From NCBI RefSeq assembly GCF_000963945.1, contig NZ_BAMW01000003.1, forward strand, positions 1 through 43,458: DNA of 43,458 nt, given 5' to 3'. Under the pieces are notes generated by a model, which did no database searches, was not told where the DNA came from, and saw nothing but the letters and a program-made list of their open reading frames with translations. Source of the DNA: Acetobacter indonesiensis (GTDB lineage Bacteria; Pseudomonadota; Alphaproteobacteria; Acetobacterales; Acetobacteraceae). A program made the position numbers and the translations under genes. This document shows, one piece after another, positions 36,690 through 43,458 of this stretch (positions are counted from its first letter, which is position 1; every line of letters starts with the position of its first letter).

Positions 36690-37252
36690 TATGCCACCTG
36701 CCGGGTGCGAGGTTGCGGGCGCAGCAGCCATGTTTGCTCCTGACCGTGCGGCGGATAGCGTGAAAGGTCAGCTTCCATGTCGTGATGTGGCAACCCGTGC
36801 AGGGTTATGGCGCCTAGACTTTTCCAGTGTAGACGCCGAAAGAACAGAACGTTCTGCTCCTGAACCTGTGCCAGAAATTGCCTCGCCCCCAAGCCGTGCG
36901 CCGTGCTGACCGCCATACGGATAAGCTCTGCGCCAATACGCCCAAGTTTGCGATGGTCGGCCTGCACCGCCAAGCGGGAACCACGCCACACGCCCGGTTC
37001 TGGCTCGTGAATGCGCACCGCCCCCACAACCCGGTCTGGCATACCCGCCATGCAACAGGCTGCAATGATGGGTATGGCGGTTTGGTCAATGACGTCCCGG
37101 TCGTCTTGAGCAAACACCTTTTGCTCTTTACAGAAAACCTCCCGGCGCAGGGCATGGTAGCCTGCCCGCTCCCACGGCGTGCGTGCAAGGCGCACCACGT
37201 ACTCGGTCGGGATAAAGGGGCCGCTTTCAAAGCCCTCAATCAGCTCCCTCAT
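36689..37252 (-). CDS. Nit1C GNAT acetyltransferase (MSMEG_0567/sll0786 family)
   Basis: The 187-residue protein begins [20 protein letters not shown] and has the GNAT core VVGAVRIHEPEPGVWRGSRLAV with the acetyl-CoA loop in ADHRKLGRIGAELIRMAV. FCKEQKVFAQDDRD and the C-terminal ITLHGLPHHDMEADLSRYP are typical of this Nit1C family. It probably acylates an amine intermediate. Its ATG overlaps the radical SAM stop (ATGA) and its own stop overlaps the next start. Confidence 0.9.
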   Translation of the reverse strand: MRELIEGFESGPFIPTEYVVRLARTPWERAGYHALRREVFCKEQKVFAQDDRDVIDQTAIPIIAACCMAGMPDRVVGAVRIHEPEPGVWRGSRLAVQADHRKLGRIGAELIRMAVSTAHGLGARQFLAQVQEQNVLFFRRLHWKSLGAITLHGLPHHDMEADLSRYPPHGQEQTWLLRPQPRTRQVA

Positions 37253-38358
37253 TGTTCGTAAGCCGACAGGGAAGAACATGCCCCGCACCGCCCGCACCCT
37301 GCCCGGATGTCGGTGGACTTCATGTTCGCGGCCCGCAACATCTGACCAAGCGGTGCTAACACTGATTTCATGAAATCAGCCGAAGGTGGTGTGTGATTTT
37401 CAAGGGGTGTGCCCGATATGGGAACAAACGGCACCACAAAGGGATAAACTCCGAGTGCTATCAGGCGCTCAGCCAGAGACAGAATATCCTGAGCACTATC
37501 CCCCAAGCCTGCCAGAATGTAGGTGTTCACCTGCCCACGCCCAAAAATAGGCACTGCGCTGGCAAACGCATCCATATAACGGTCAACGCTGACAGTTGCT
37601 TTGCCCGGCATAATCTTTTCACGCACAGGCTGTGTTGCAGCTTCAAGGTGCATACCCAAACTATCGGCCCCGGCATCCCGCAGCCGCTGGAACCACGCAT
37701 GCTCACGCGGCGGCTCACACTGAACCTGAAGAGGCAGTGCAACCGCAGCCTTAATGGCGCGGGCGGACTCAGCCAATACGGCGGCACCCCGGTCAATCAC
37801 ATTCGGCGTACCGGTTGTGAGCACCATGTCGCGCACGCCATCAAGTTCTACTGCCGCCTTAGCCACCTCTGCCAGTTGGGCTGGGGTTTTATACGCAATG
37901 GTCCGATCTGCTTCGAGCGACTGGCCGATGGCACAGAACTGGCAAGACTTACGCCTATCAGCGTAGCGAATACAGGTTTGGTGCACTGTCGTTGCCAAGG
38001 TATCGCGCCCATGCAGAAGGGCGATTTTCCAGTAAGGAATACCGTCCGCAGTGCTCAAGCCATAAAAGCGTGGCGCGGCCGGAAAATGGATTGTGCCAAG
38101 AGCCTGCCCATCTTTCACCAAAGTACTCGCCCCGCTGCTATCAGGCTTGCTGGCCTGAAAAGGAGAACGACGGGCACCCGAGGTATAAACCGGCACCATA
38201 ATAGTCTGGCCCGCAATGGTAATGGTTTTATGATCTGAAGGCCCTGCCCCACCTTTACGGGAGATACCCCCTGTTTCTTCTCCAATTTGCAGGCCAAAAG
38301 ACTGCAAATCTGTCACAAGCTTACGCCCAGACAGGGTGCCAAGTGTTGGAACTGTCAT
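37249..38358 (-). CDS. Nit1C radical SAM protein (MSMEG_0568 family)
   Basis: The 369-residue protein is a radical SAM enzyme whose cluster cysteines sit in [19 protein letters not shown], spaced CX9CX2C in place of the canonical CX3CX2C. Further parts are [31 protein letters not shown] and [20 protein letters not shown], resembling BioB/ThiH-type barrels. A C-terminal [13 protein letters not shown] has four cysteines and may bind an extra FeS cluster. It would carry out a radical step on the cluster's substrate; the chemistry is not known to me. Its ATG overlaps the nitrilase stop (ATGA). Confidence 0.92.
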   Translation of the reverse strand: MTVPTLGTLSGRKLVTDLQSFGLQIGEETGGISRKGGAGPSDHKTITIAGQTIMVPVYTSGARRSPFQASKPDSSGASTLVKDGQALGTIHFPAAPRFYGLSTADGIPYWKIALLHGRDTLATTVHQTCIRYADRRKSCQFCAIGQSLEADRTIAYKTPAQLAEVAKAAVELDGVRDMVLTTGTPNVIDRGAAVLAESARAIKAAVALPLQVQCEPPREHAWFQRLRDAGADSLGMHLEAATQPVREKIMPGKATVSVDRYMDAFASAVPIFGRGQVNTYILAGLGDSAQDILSLAERLIALGVYPFVVPFVPISGTPLENHTPPSADFMKSVLAPLGQMLRAANMKSTDIRAGCGRCGACSSLSAYEQ

Positions 38359-39338
38359 GCTGTGGCTCCATTCTTAACGAATGCCACAGCGCCCTCTTGT
38401 TCATGCTCTCCAACATAATGCACTGTGCGTGCAGGCTGCTTGTTATGCAGTAAGCTCAGAAGTTCCGGCCGTGCATAATGTCCTACTGAATCCATCATGC
38501 GTTTGCGTTTGGTTATCAGGGCAAAATCAAGGTCGGCTATCACCATGCCCTCCCCTTCCGTTAACGGATCACCCAAAAACTTACCTTCTGGTGAGACAAT
38601 GGCGGTGAAGCAGCCACCACGCAGCGGACCTTCCAATGCAGGGTCACGTGCGACCTCCTTGATCTGCTCTTCTGTCAGCCACCCTGTGGCGTTCACAACA
38701 AAACAGCCGGATTCCAACGCATGGTGACGGATTGTTACGGACATCTGGTCTGCAAAAATCTGACCGACAAGAGAACCCGGGAACTGGGCACAATGAATTT
38801 CTTCATGTTGCGTCATAAGTGCGTAGCGGGCCAATGGGTTATAATGCTCCCAACAGGCTAAAGCTCCTACGCGGCCCACGGCGGTGTCCACCACCTTTAA
38901 TCCTGCACCATCTCCCTGTCCCCACACCATCCGCTCATGGTATGTGGGCGTAATTTTCCGACGTTTCAGCAGGATTTCGCCAGTGGCATCAAAAATGATT
39001 TGCGTATTGTAAAGTGTCCCTACGTCACGCTCATTGACGCCCAAGACAACCACCATGCCGGTTGCCCGCGCAGCTTCCGCCACCATATCCGTTACCGGAC
39101 CGGGAATAACAACAGCGCGTTCATAAAGCGCCAGATGCTCCCCGCCAAAGCGAAAAGCAGGCTGAATGAAAGAGAAATATGGATAGTAAGGAATAAAGGT
39201 TTCGGGAAAGACCGCCAACTTTACGCCTTTTTCGGCGGCATCGCGGATGGCCTGACAGACTTTCCGGGCTGTACCCAAACCATCATCACCCAACACAGGG
39301 CTGATTTGAATAGCAGCAGCGCGAACGATACGAGACAT
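38355..39338 (-). CDS. nit1: Nit1-type nitrilase
   Basis: The 327-residue carbon-nitrogen hydrolase has the full catalytic set: Glu in [15 protein letters not shown], Lys in [21 protein letters not shown] and Cys in [17 protein letters not shown]. These residues are those of nitrilase branch 1, which hydrolyses nitriles to acids and ammonia. The Nit1C clade has been tied to growth on cyanide in Pseudomonas, where the nitrilase gene was needed. It lies 23 bp after the sll0783-type gene and is coupled to the radical SAM gene downstream. Confidence 0.94.
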   Translation of the reverse strand: MSRIVRAAAIQISPVLGDDGLGTARKVCQAIRDAAEKGVKLAVFPETFIPYYPYFSFIQPAFRFGGEHLALYERAVVIPGPVTDMVAEAARATGMVVVLGVNERDVGTLYNTQIIFDATGEILLKRRKITPTYHERMVWGQGDGAGLKVVDTAVGRVGALACWEHYNPLARYALMTQHEEIHCAQFPGSLVGQIFADQMSVTIRHHALESGCFVVNATGWLTEEQIKEVARDPALEGPLRGGCFTAIVSPEGKFLGDPLTEGEGMVIADLDFALITKRKRMMDSVGHYARPELLSLLHNKQPARTVHYVGEHEQEGAVAFVKNGATA

Positions 39339-39361
39339 GATGGCAGCCCTCCCCTCTACCC

Positions 39362-39844
39362 TTAGAGAGTCCAGGTATTCAGAATAAAGGCGTTGTCACG
39401 CCGGGCGAGCAGAATGACGTCCAGCACATCTTGCGGGTTAATAGGGGTAATGCCCGGAATAAGGTTGTGCTCACCGTAGCCGTACAGAGCCTGAAGCGCG
39501 AACCGGCAGGCATAAACCTTGCCGCCTTCTTCAATAATTTTTGCAATCTGCTTGTTACAGTTCATATGCCCGGGGAATGCTTCATCACCCAACCGTGGAA
39601 AACCGCGCTGCACCCCAAGGGTAACACCCGGCCCATAAAGCAGAACGGAGGTTTCAAACCCTTTACGAATAAGACGTGTTGCCTGAAGCAGGTTTACAAA
39701 CCCCACTGACCCTTCGTTGGCAACTGTATGAAAGGTGATGAGTGCCTTTTCACCGGGCTTGGCTTTAACATCTTCGAAAACTTTGTTTTCATAATTAACA
39801 AAGCAATCACCATCTTTGTGGGGTGCGTGTTCGATTTCTGGCAT
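39362..39844 (-). CDS. Nit1C first gene, MSMEG_0572/Sll0783 family protein
   Basis: The 160-residue protein opens [20 protein letters not shown] and continues [55 protein letters not shown] and [16 protein letters not shown], with a DsrE-like pattern. The Synechocystis homologue Sll0783 is reported to matter in nitrogen starvation and PHB accumulation. I choose the ATG at 39844; the longer frame upstream lacks family similarity. It is the promoter-proximal gene of the nine-gene unit and is divergent from the MocR gene. Confidence 0.92.
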   Translation of the reverse strand: MPEIEHAPHKDGDCFVNYENKVFEDVKAKPGEKALITFHTVANEGSVGFVNLLQATRLIRKGFETSVLLYGPGVTLGVQRGFPRLGDEAFPGHMNCNKQIAKIIEEGGKVYACRFALQALYGYGEHNLIPGITPINPQDVLDVILLARRDNAFILNTWTL

Positions 39845-40288
39845 GATACGTTTCCATTTCGCTTCGAGAATACAGTCAATCCTGCCTCGTAACGAAAAGT
39901 ATGGCATGAACATTTTGAATTGTCGAACATGTAAATGCGTACATATCCATTCATTCTTTGTAATACGCCTTATTTTCAGGCCATCAAAGAATGACAATTT
40001 ATATTTTTTGTGAAGACAATTTTGTAAGTGTATGATATAATTTCATTTTTATTGGGAAAATAAAAATCTTATATCTTCTATTTATCATACGAAAGCGAGG
40101 CATCAGCTAGGTACCCTCACATTCTATTCTTCTAAAGCGGAAAAGCATAACTCACTGAAATAAAATAGGAAAAAAATATCAAAAGCGAAATGTATGTAAT
40201 AATATTTTTTATGTATGGACTTGATGGGAGACACTTCATTCACTATGTGCTACACAAAATTCAAAGTTAGGCCACCTAGGACAGAAAA
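39845..40288. promoter_or_regulatory. Divergent promoter region of Nit1C and MocR
   Basis: The 444-bp gap is strongly A+T-rich and separates the Nit1C operon (minus) from the MocR gene (plus). TATAAT occurs at 40032-40037 and several A/T-rich boxes surround it. MocR regulators usually bind direct repeats beside divergent targets, but I cannot pick out one pair with confidence. Confidence 0.55.
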
Positions 40289-41692
40289 ATGAACACACAT
40301 GAATTAATCAAAATCATGAAATTTTTTATCGAGAATAATCCTGGGCCCATTTACCTTTCCATTCCAAATGCTCTCATAGAAGCTATCAATAAAGGTGTAA
40401 TTGGCGAAGGAGATAGACTGCCACCACAGCGCAGTTTAGCTAAAGAATTAGGCACCGATCTGACAACAATTACACGTTCTTTTTCAGAAGCACGTAAACA
40501 GGGGCTTATTGAGGCAACTGTAGGGCGTGGTACATTCATTAGAATCGGTGCATCAGAAACACGCTGGAAAAATACAAATCAGGCCGTGGTTGATCTTACG
40601 ATGAATTTGCCACCAATCCCAGAAAACCCTTCCATAAAGAACCTCATCCAAACCGAACTTAGCAGCATTTTGCGCCAACAAGATCTGCACGCCCTGCTCT
40701 CTTACCGTATGACGGGGGGCACAACTGATGAACGAAAGCAGGCCTCCCGCTGGATATCACCCGTTATTGGGCAACGTAATGAGGACGACATTTTAATTGT
40801 CCCCGGTGCACAAGCCGCAATTGCTGCAATTGTGACAACGCTGCTGAAGGCAGGCGATGTGCTGGTTACTGACCGTTTTACCTATCCAGGCATACGAACC
40901 GTTTGTGCACAATTTAACATCATTATAAAAGGCATAGATAGTGATGCTGAAGGCATGCTACCCGATCAACTGGACGACGCGTGTTCACGCCTAAAACCAC
41001 GCTTTATTTACTGCACGCCCACAATACAAAACCCGACGACATCAACCATGTCCATTGAACGGCGGAAACAGATACTTTCTATCGCGAGAAAAAATAATAC
41101 CTATATTTTGGAAGATGATCCTTACAGCTTACTCTTAAAAAATCCCCTCCCAGCCTTAGCGCACCTAGAACCTTCTCGAGTGTTCTATGTTGCATCTCTG
41201 TCCAAAGTTATTTCCCCCTCTTTAAGGCTGGCGTTTATGTGCGCCCCGGACGTAGATCTCTCTACCCGAATAACAGCAGCCTTACGCGCCACAACTCTCA
41301 CCAATTCCGGGTTAATGACAGCTCTTATAACCAGATGGATTGAAAAAGGAACAGCTACGCAAATTCTATCCGCAATACAAGAAGAGCTGTTAGAGCGTCA
41401 AAAAATTGCGAAAGATATTTTAGGGGATACACACTGCACTCATCCTGAAGGACCGCATATATGGCTCAAGCTACCCGAATGGTGGAGTAGTATAGATTTT
41501 GTGTCTTATGCCAGAAAGCAAGGACTTGGCTTAGTTCCCAGCAGCGTATTTACCGTAGAGGGCGAACCGCCTCAAAGAATTCGAATAGCTTTAGGAAGTG
41601 CCACAACCCGCGAAAATTTGGCTAATTCTCTCCGAGGGATTGCTGATTTAATGAATCATAAAAAGACATTTGGTTTTGAAAGTATTGTATAA
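40289..41692 (+). CDS. MocR-type GntR regulator with aminotransferase domain
   Basis: The 467-residue protein joins an N-terminal GntR winged helix (GDRLPPQRSLAKELGTDLTTITRSF, then GLIEATVGRGTFIRIG) to a C-terminal fold-type I aminotransferase domain. The latter has PGAQAAIAAIV, TDRFTYPGIR, TPTIQNPTTSTM, EDDPYSLLL and the PLP lysine in VASLSKVISPSLRLAFM. MocR proteins sense PLP or amino compounds. It is divergent from the Nit1C operon, so it is the best candidate regulator of it. In Pseudomonas aeruginosa MpaR, a MocR protein, lies beside DUF934 and sulfite-reductase genes and ccoN4; this resemblance supports the cyanide link. A truncated paralog is at 14557-15137. Confidence 0.93.
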   Translation: MNTHELIKIMKFFIENNPGPIYLSIPNALIEAINKGVIGEGDRLPPQRSLAKELGTDLTTITRSFSEARKQGLIEATVGRGTFIRIGASETRWKNTNQAVVDLTMNLPPIPENPSIKNLIQTELSSILRQQDLHALLSYRMTGGTTDERKQASRWISPVIGQRNEDDILIVPGAQAAIAAIVTTLLKAGDVLVTDRFTYPGIRTVCAQFNIIIKGIDSDAEGMLPDQLDDACSRLKPRFIYCTPTIQNPTTSTMSIERRKQILSIARKNNTYILEDDPYSLLLKNPLPALAHLEPSRVFYVASLSKVISPSLRLAFMCAPDVDLSTRITAALRATTLTNSGLMTALITRWIEKGTATQILSAIQEELLERQKIAKDILGDTHCTHPEGPHIWLKLPEWWSSIDFVSYARKQGLGLVPSSVFTVEGEPPQRIRIALGSATTRENLANSLRGIADLMNHKKTFGFESIV

Positions 41693-41792
41693 CTCTTAGC
41701 CACAGAAAACATGACAGTGGGTTCCTGAAAAACCCTCTGAAATTCTGATTACATTATATTTTAGCTGAATCCTGCTCTTACTAAACAATCTG

Positions 41793-42597
41793 GAGGGATC
41801 GAAGAACCCTTGATTGATGTGCTTGGGCGGTAATTTTGGGTTTTGGCGATTTGATTGACGGTTTTTGCGATGGCGTCCAGTCTGCGTTTTGAGCAGATTG
41901 GGAGTTGTCTCTCGCTGGATGGCTATGCGCTCGCGTTCAATCTTTCGAGGAAGAGGAGGCGGCGCATATTGTAGACGATATTGGCGAGCCCGATCCTCAT
42001 GGTGGCTCGGCTGATACCGACAGTCCGGACAAACAGCCCCGTCTGTGACTTCTGATCGGCAAAGACATGCTCGACACGCGAGCGGATGACCGACTTTCCA
42101 GCATTTGATTTCTGGATATGCCGGGGCATAGGCTTGAGATGCGGCTTTTTGCGATGAACCTTGGAGACAAAGCCCTGCTTTTCCATGAAGTCTTCGTTGG
42201 CTTTTGAGCGATAGGCCGTGTCAGCCCAGACACTTGAGGCCGTATTGGTTTTATCCAGCAGCCCCTCTCTCAATCGCGCGCCATCACTGGCGGCGGCATG
42301 CGTTGTTTTCCATTTCCGGATGAACCGGTATTTCCGATCGATGGAAACATGCGATTTATAACCAAAGAACGGGATGGCGAGATCGCTGGATGGCATGGTT
42401 CCATCATCCTGTCGCTTCGCCTTCGTGAACTTCAGTGTCCAGCGCGCATGACGATCCTTGTGCGACAGCTTTGAGGGCTTGTCCTGCCAGTCTTCAGGAA
42501 TACGTCCTTCCCGAAGATCGGCTTTCTCTGCATTGGTGTTCCGCTGCTTCGGAGCAGCTACCAGCGTGGCATCCAGGATCTGGCCTGACATCGGTAA
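41793..42597 (-). mobile_element. IS5-family transposase remnant, C-terminal part with 3' end
   Basis: The minus strand encodes the C-terminal ~225 residues of an IS5-type DDE transposase: QILDATLVAAPKQRNT, IPFFGYKSHVSIDRKY, DKTNTASSVWADTAYRS and RVEHVFADQKSQTGLFVRT. The N-terminal domain is missing beyond 42597, where the frame continues into helicase-derived sequence. The non-coding tail after the stop at 41923 probably reaches near 41793 (GGAGGGATCGAAG), but I cannot fix the end. It is closely related to the piece at 1-263. Confidence 0.85.
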
Positions 42598-42777
42598 ATA
42601 CCCTCCGGCAATCTGCTCAAGCTGCACCAGATCCGCCAGACGCGTGGAAGCATCCTCATGCAGGCGTTCCAGATGCGGTTCATACCAGTACCGCACGGCT
42701 GCAATCTCGCCGGGCCAGCCAACCTGCTGGCCGCCAAGAGCGGTGCCCAACTGAAAGCATGGAACGATGACGTCCAT
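42598..42777 (-). pseudogene. UvrD-like helicase C-terminal scrap fused in frame to transposase
   Basis: The 60 residues upstream of the transposase portion include GEIAAVRYWYEPHLERLHED and RLADLVQLEQIAGGY. This segment is typical of UvrD/PcrA-like ATP-dependent helicases of Alphaproteobacteria (usually continuing as SRERFLTELTLDPP) and not of IS5 transposases. The open frame from 42777 to 41923 is therefore a chimera created by a deletion, and is unlikely to be functional. Confidence 0.65.
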
Positions 42778-42942
42778 CGGACCCGGGGCCGGATCGAGAA
42801 GATCTTCGGCACCTGGAAGCGCAGCTATGGGTTACGCCGGATGCGATGGCGCGGTCTTGCCAAAGCAGCCATCCAGATCCACGTCACAGCCATTGCCTAC
42901 AATCTCAGACGGACACTCAATATACTCGCTATAGCGGCATGA
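42778..42942 (+). mobile_element. IS5-family transposase C-terminal remnant (second type)
   Basis: The plus strand encodes HRTRGRIEKIFGTWKRSYGL, then MRWRGLAKAAIQIHVTAIAYNLRRTL and a stop. This is the C-terminal end of a different IS5-group DDE transposase, including the catalytic glutamate in RGRIEKIF. It abuts the helicase scrap in opposite orientation, so the junction near 42775 joins three truncated genes. Confidence 0.75.
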
Positions 42943-43074
42943 TATGGTTGACACCATATCCCTCATGCAACGCGTTGTGCAGCGTACTCGGTTTGGAGAA
43001 AACAGGTATCAATACCGCGTTTCTTAATCAAATTGAGATGGCACCGACAATATCCACCACCCGCGCACAGGTCT

Positions 43075-43449
43075 CATAAACTCATTGAAGCCGGTATTCT
43101 GGCTCTTAAGGATACCTCAGACGCCCCATACCTCATTCCCGGATTGGAGACTTCAAAACAGGGTGTCAGGGGCGCAGCACTGGGACGAGCGTTCTCATTG
43201 CTTAAAGCCCGGATTGGCCTGCCAGCAGAAATCACCTTTCACTCATTCCGGCATACCGTATCGACTCAGCTCAGAAATGCCAAAGCCGACATTCGAGAAA
43301 TATGGATTGACCGCCTGCTGGGTCATGAATCCACCCATAAGAGCCAAGGGACAACCACCTATCTGACTGGCATTTCAACAGCCAATCTCAGGCAAACCAT
43401 TGAGGCAATCAGCTACCCGGAAACAGCCTTCAAAAAGGGAACGTTTTAA
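43075..43449 (+). pseudogene. Tyrosine recombinase/phage integrase, C-terminal fragment
   Basis: About 124 residues match the catalytic C-terminal part of a phage-type integrase: KLIEAGILALKDTSDAPYL, then the HxxR box in FHSFRHTVSTQL, LLGHES and the tyrosine region GTTTYLTGI. The first catalytic arginine and the N-terminal arm-binding and core-binding domains are absent. The sequence before 43075 in this frame is unrelated, while another frame nearby looks partly integrase-like, suggesting a decayed gene. It lies at the edge of the window, and the stop is present at 43447-43449. Confidence 0.75.
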
Positions 43450-43458
43450 AAGGGAGCC

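Noticed and set aside
42435..42770. Plus-strand frames opposite the IS5 remnant
   Set aside because: Antisense to the transposase portion; only the part after about 42775 has real transposase similarity on the plus strand.
1..43458. CRISPR array, rRNA or tRNA genes
   Set aside because: No regularly spaced direct repeats and no tRNA or rRNA signature sequences were recognised on reading both strands; a tRNAscan or CRISPR search would be decisive.

Overview
The window looks like accessory DNA of an acetic acid bacterium (Acetobacteraceae, Alphaproteobacteria). The basis is the cyoABCD quinol oxidase, an alphaproteobacterial-type SerC, a C4-pathway ALA synthase, a LOV-HTH/photolyase cluster and several transposases of kinds I associate with this family. 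It is a mosaic: many genes are cut off at one or both ends, and insertion-sequence remnants mark most joints. I see no rRNA, tRNA or CRISPR array.

Layout. (1) 1-4985: an IS5-type transposase remnant joined to a broken HSL-family hydrolase; a divergent SDR/TetR pair; a SnoaL-like gene whose ribosome binding site lies in a leftover IS481-type end; a GNAT acetyltransferase; and about 1.1 kb of degraded DNA ending in a very A+T-rich tract. (2) 4986-10365: a blue-light and DNA photorepair cluster. It holds an NmrA-like reductase, a DCC-family protein, an SDR, a DUF2256 zinc-ribbon protein, an FeS-type photolyase, a LOV-HTH photoreceptor-regulator and a renalase-like flavoprotein, with a perfect 13-bp inverted repeat between two divergent units. 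(3) 10472-15137: debris comprising an internal piece of dnaE2, a gene-free stretch with DnaA-box-like sequences, an intact FitAB/VapBC-type toxin-antitoxin pair, a frameshifted and truncated SNF2 helicase, and a truncated MocR regulator joined to it. (4) 15340-20464: a secreted alpha/beta hydrolase, a LysR regulator with a palindromic operator, an MFS exporter, a MITE-like element, a complete IS481-family element with CTAG target repeats, and the C-terminal remnant of a TonB-dependent receptor.

(5) 20909-41692 is the most interesting part, visibly richer in A+T than the left flank. It carries serC with a structured leader; a DUF2849-CysI fusion with DUF934; hemA; cyoABCD; a peroxiredoxin-like gene lacking the peroxidatic cysteine; an acyl-CoA synthetase; a complete Nit1C nitrilase cluster; and a divergent MocR-type GntR regulator. 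Nit1C clusters have been linked to cyanide and nitrile assimilation. A DUF934/sulfite-reductase/MocR/terminal-oxidase grouping is known from cyanide-responsive loci of Pseudomonas. The other enzymes depend on haem, sirohaem or PLP, which are cofactors that cyanide attacks. I infer one cyanide tolerance and assimilation island: Nit1C consumes the nitrile or cyanide, the duplicated cofactor enzymes keep respiration, sulfur, haem and serine metabolism running, and MocR senses the state of PLP or an amino compound. This is inference from gene content, not proof.

(6) 41793-43449: a second IS5-type transposase remnant fused in frame to a UvrD-like helicase scrap, a third transposase tail and the C-terminal part of a tyrosine recombinase.
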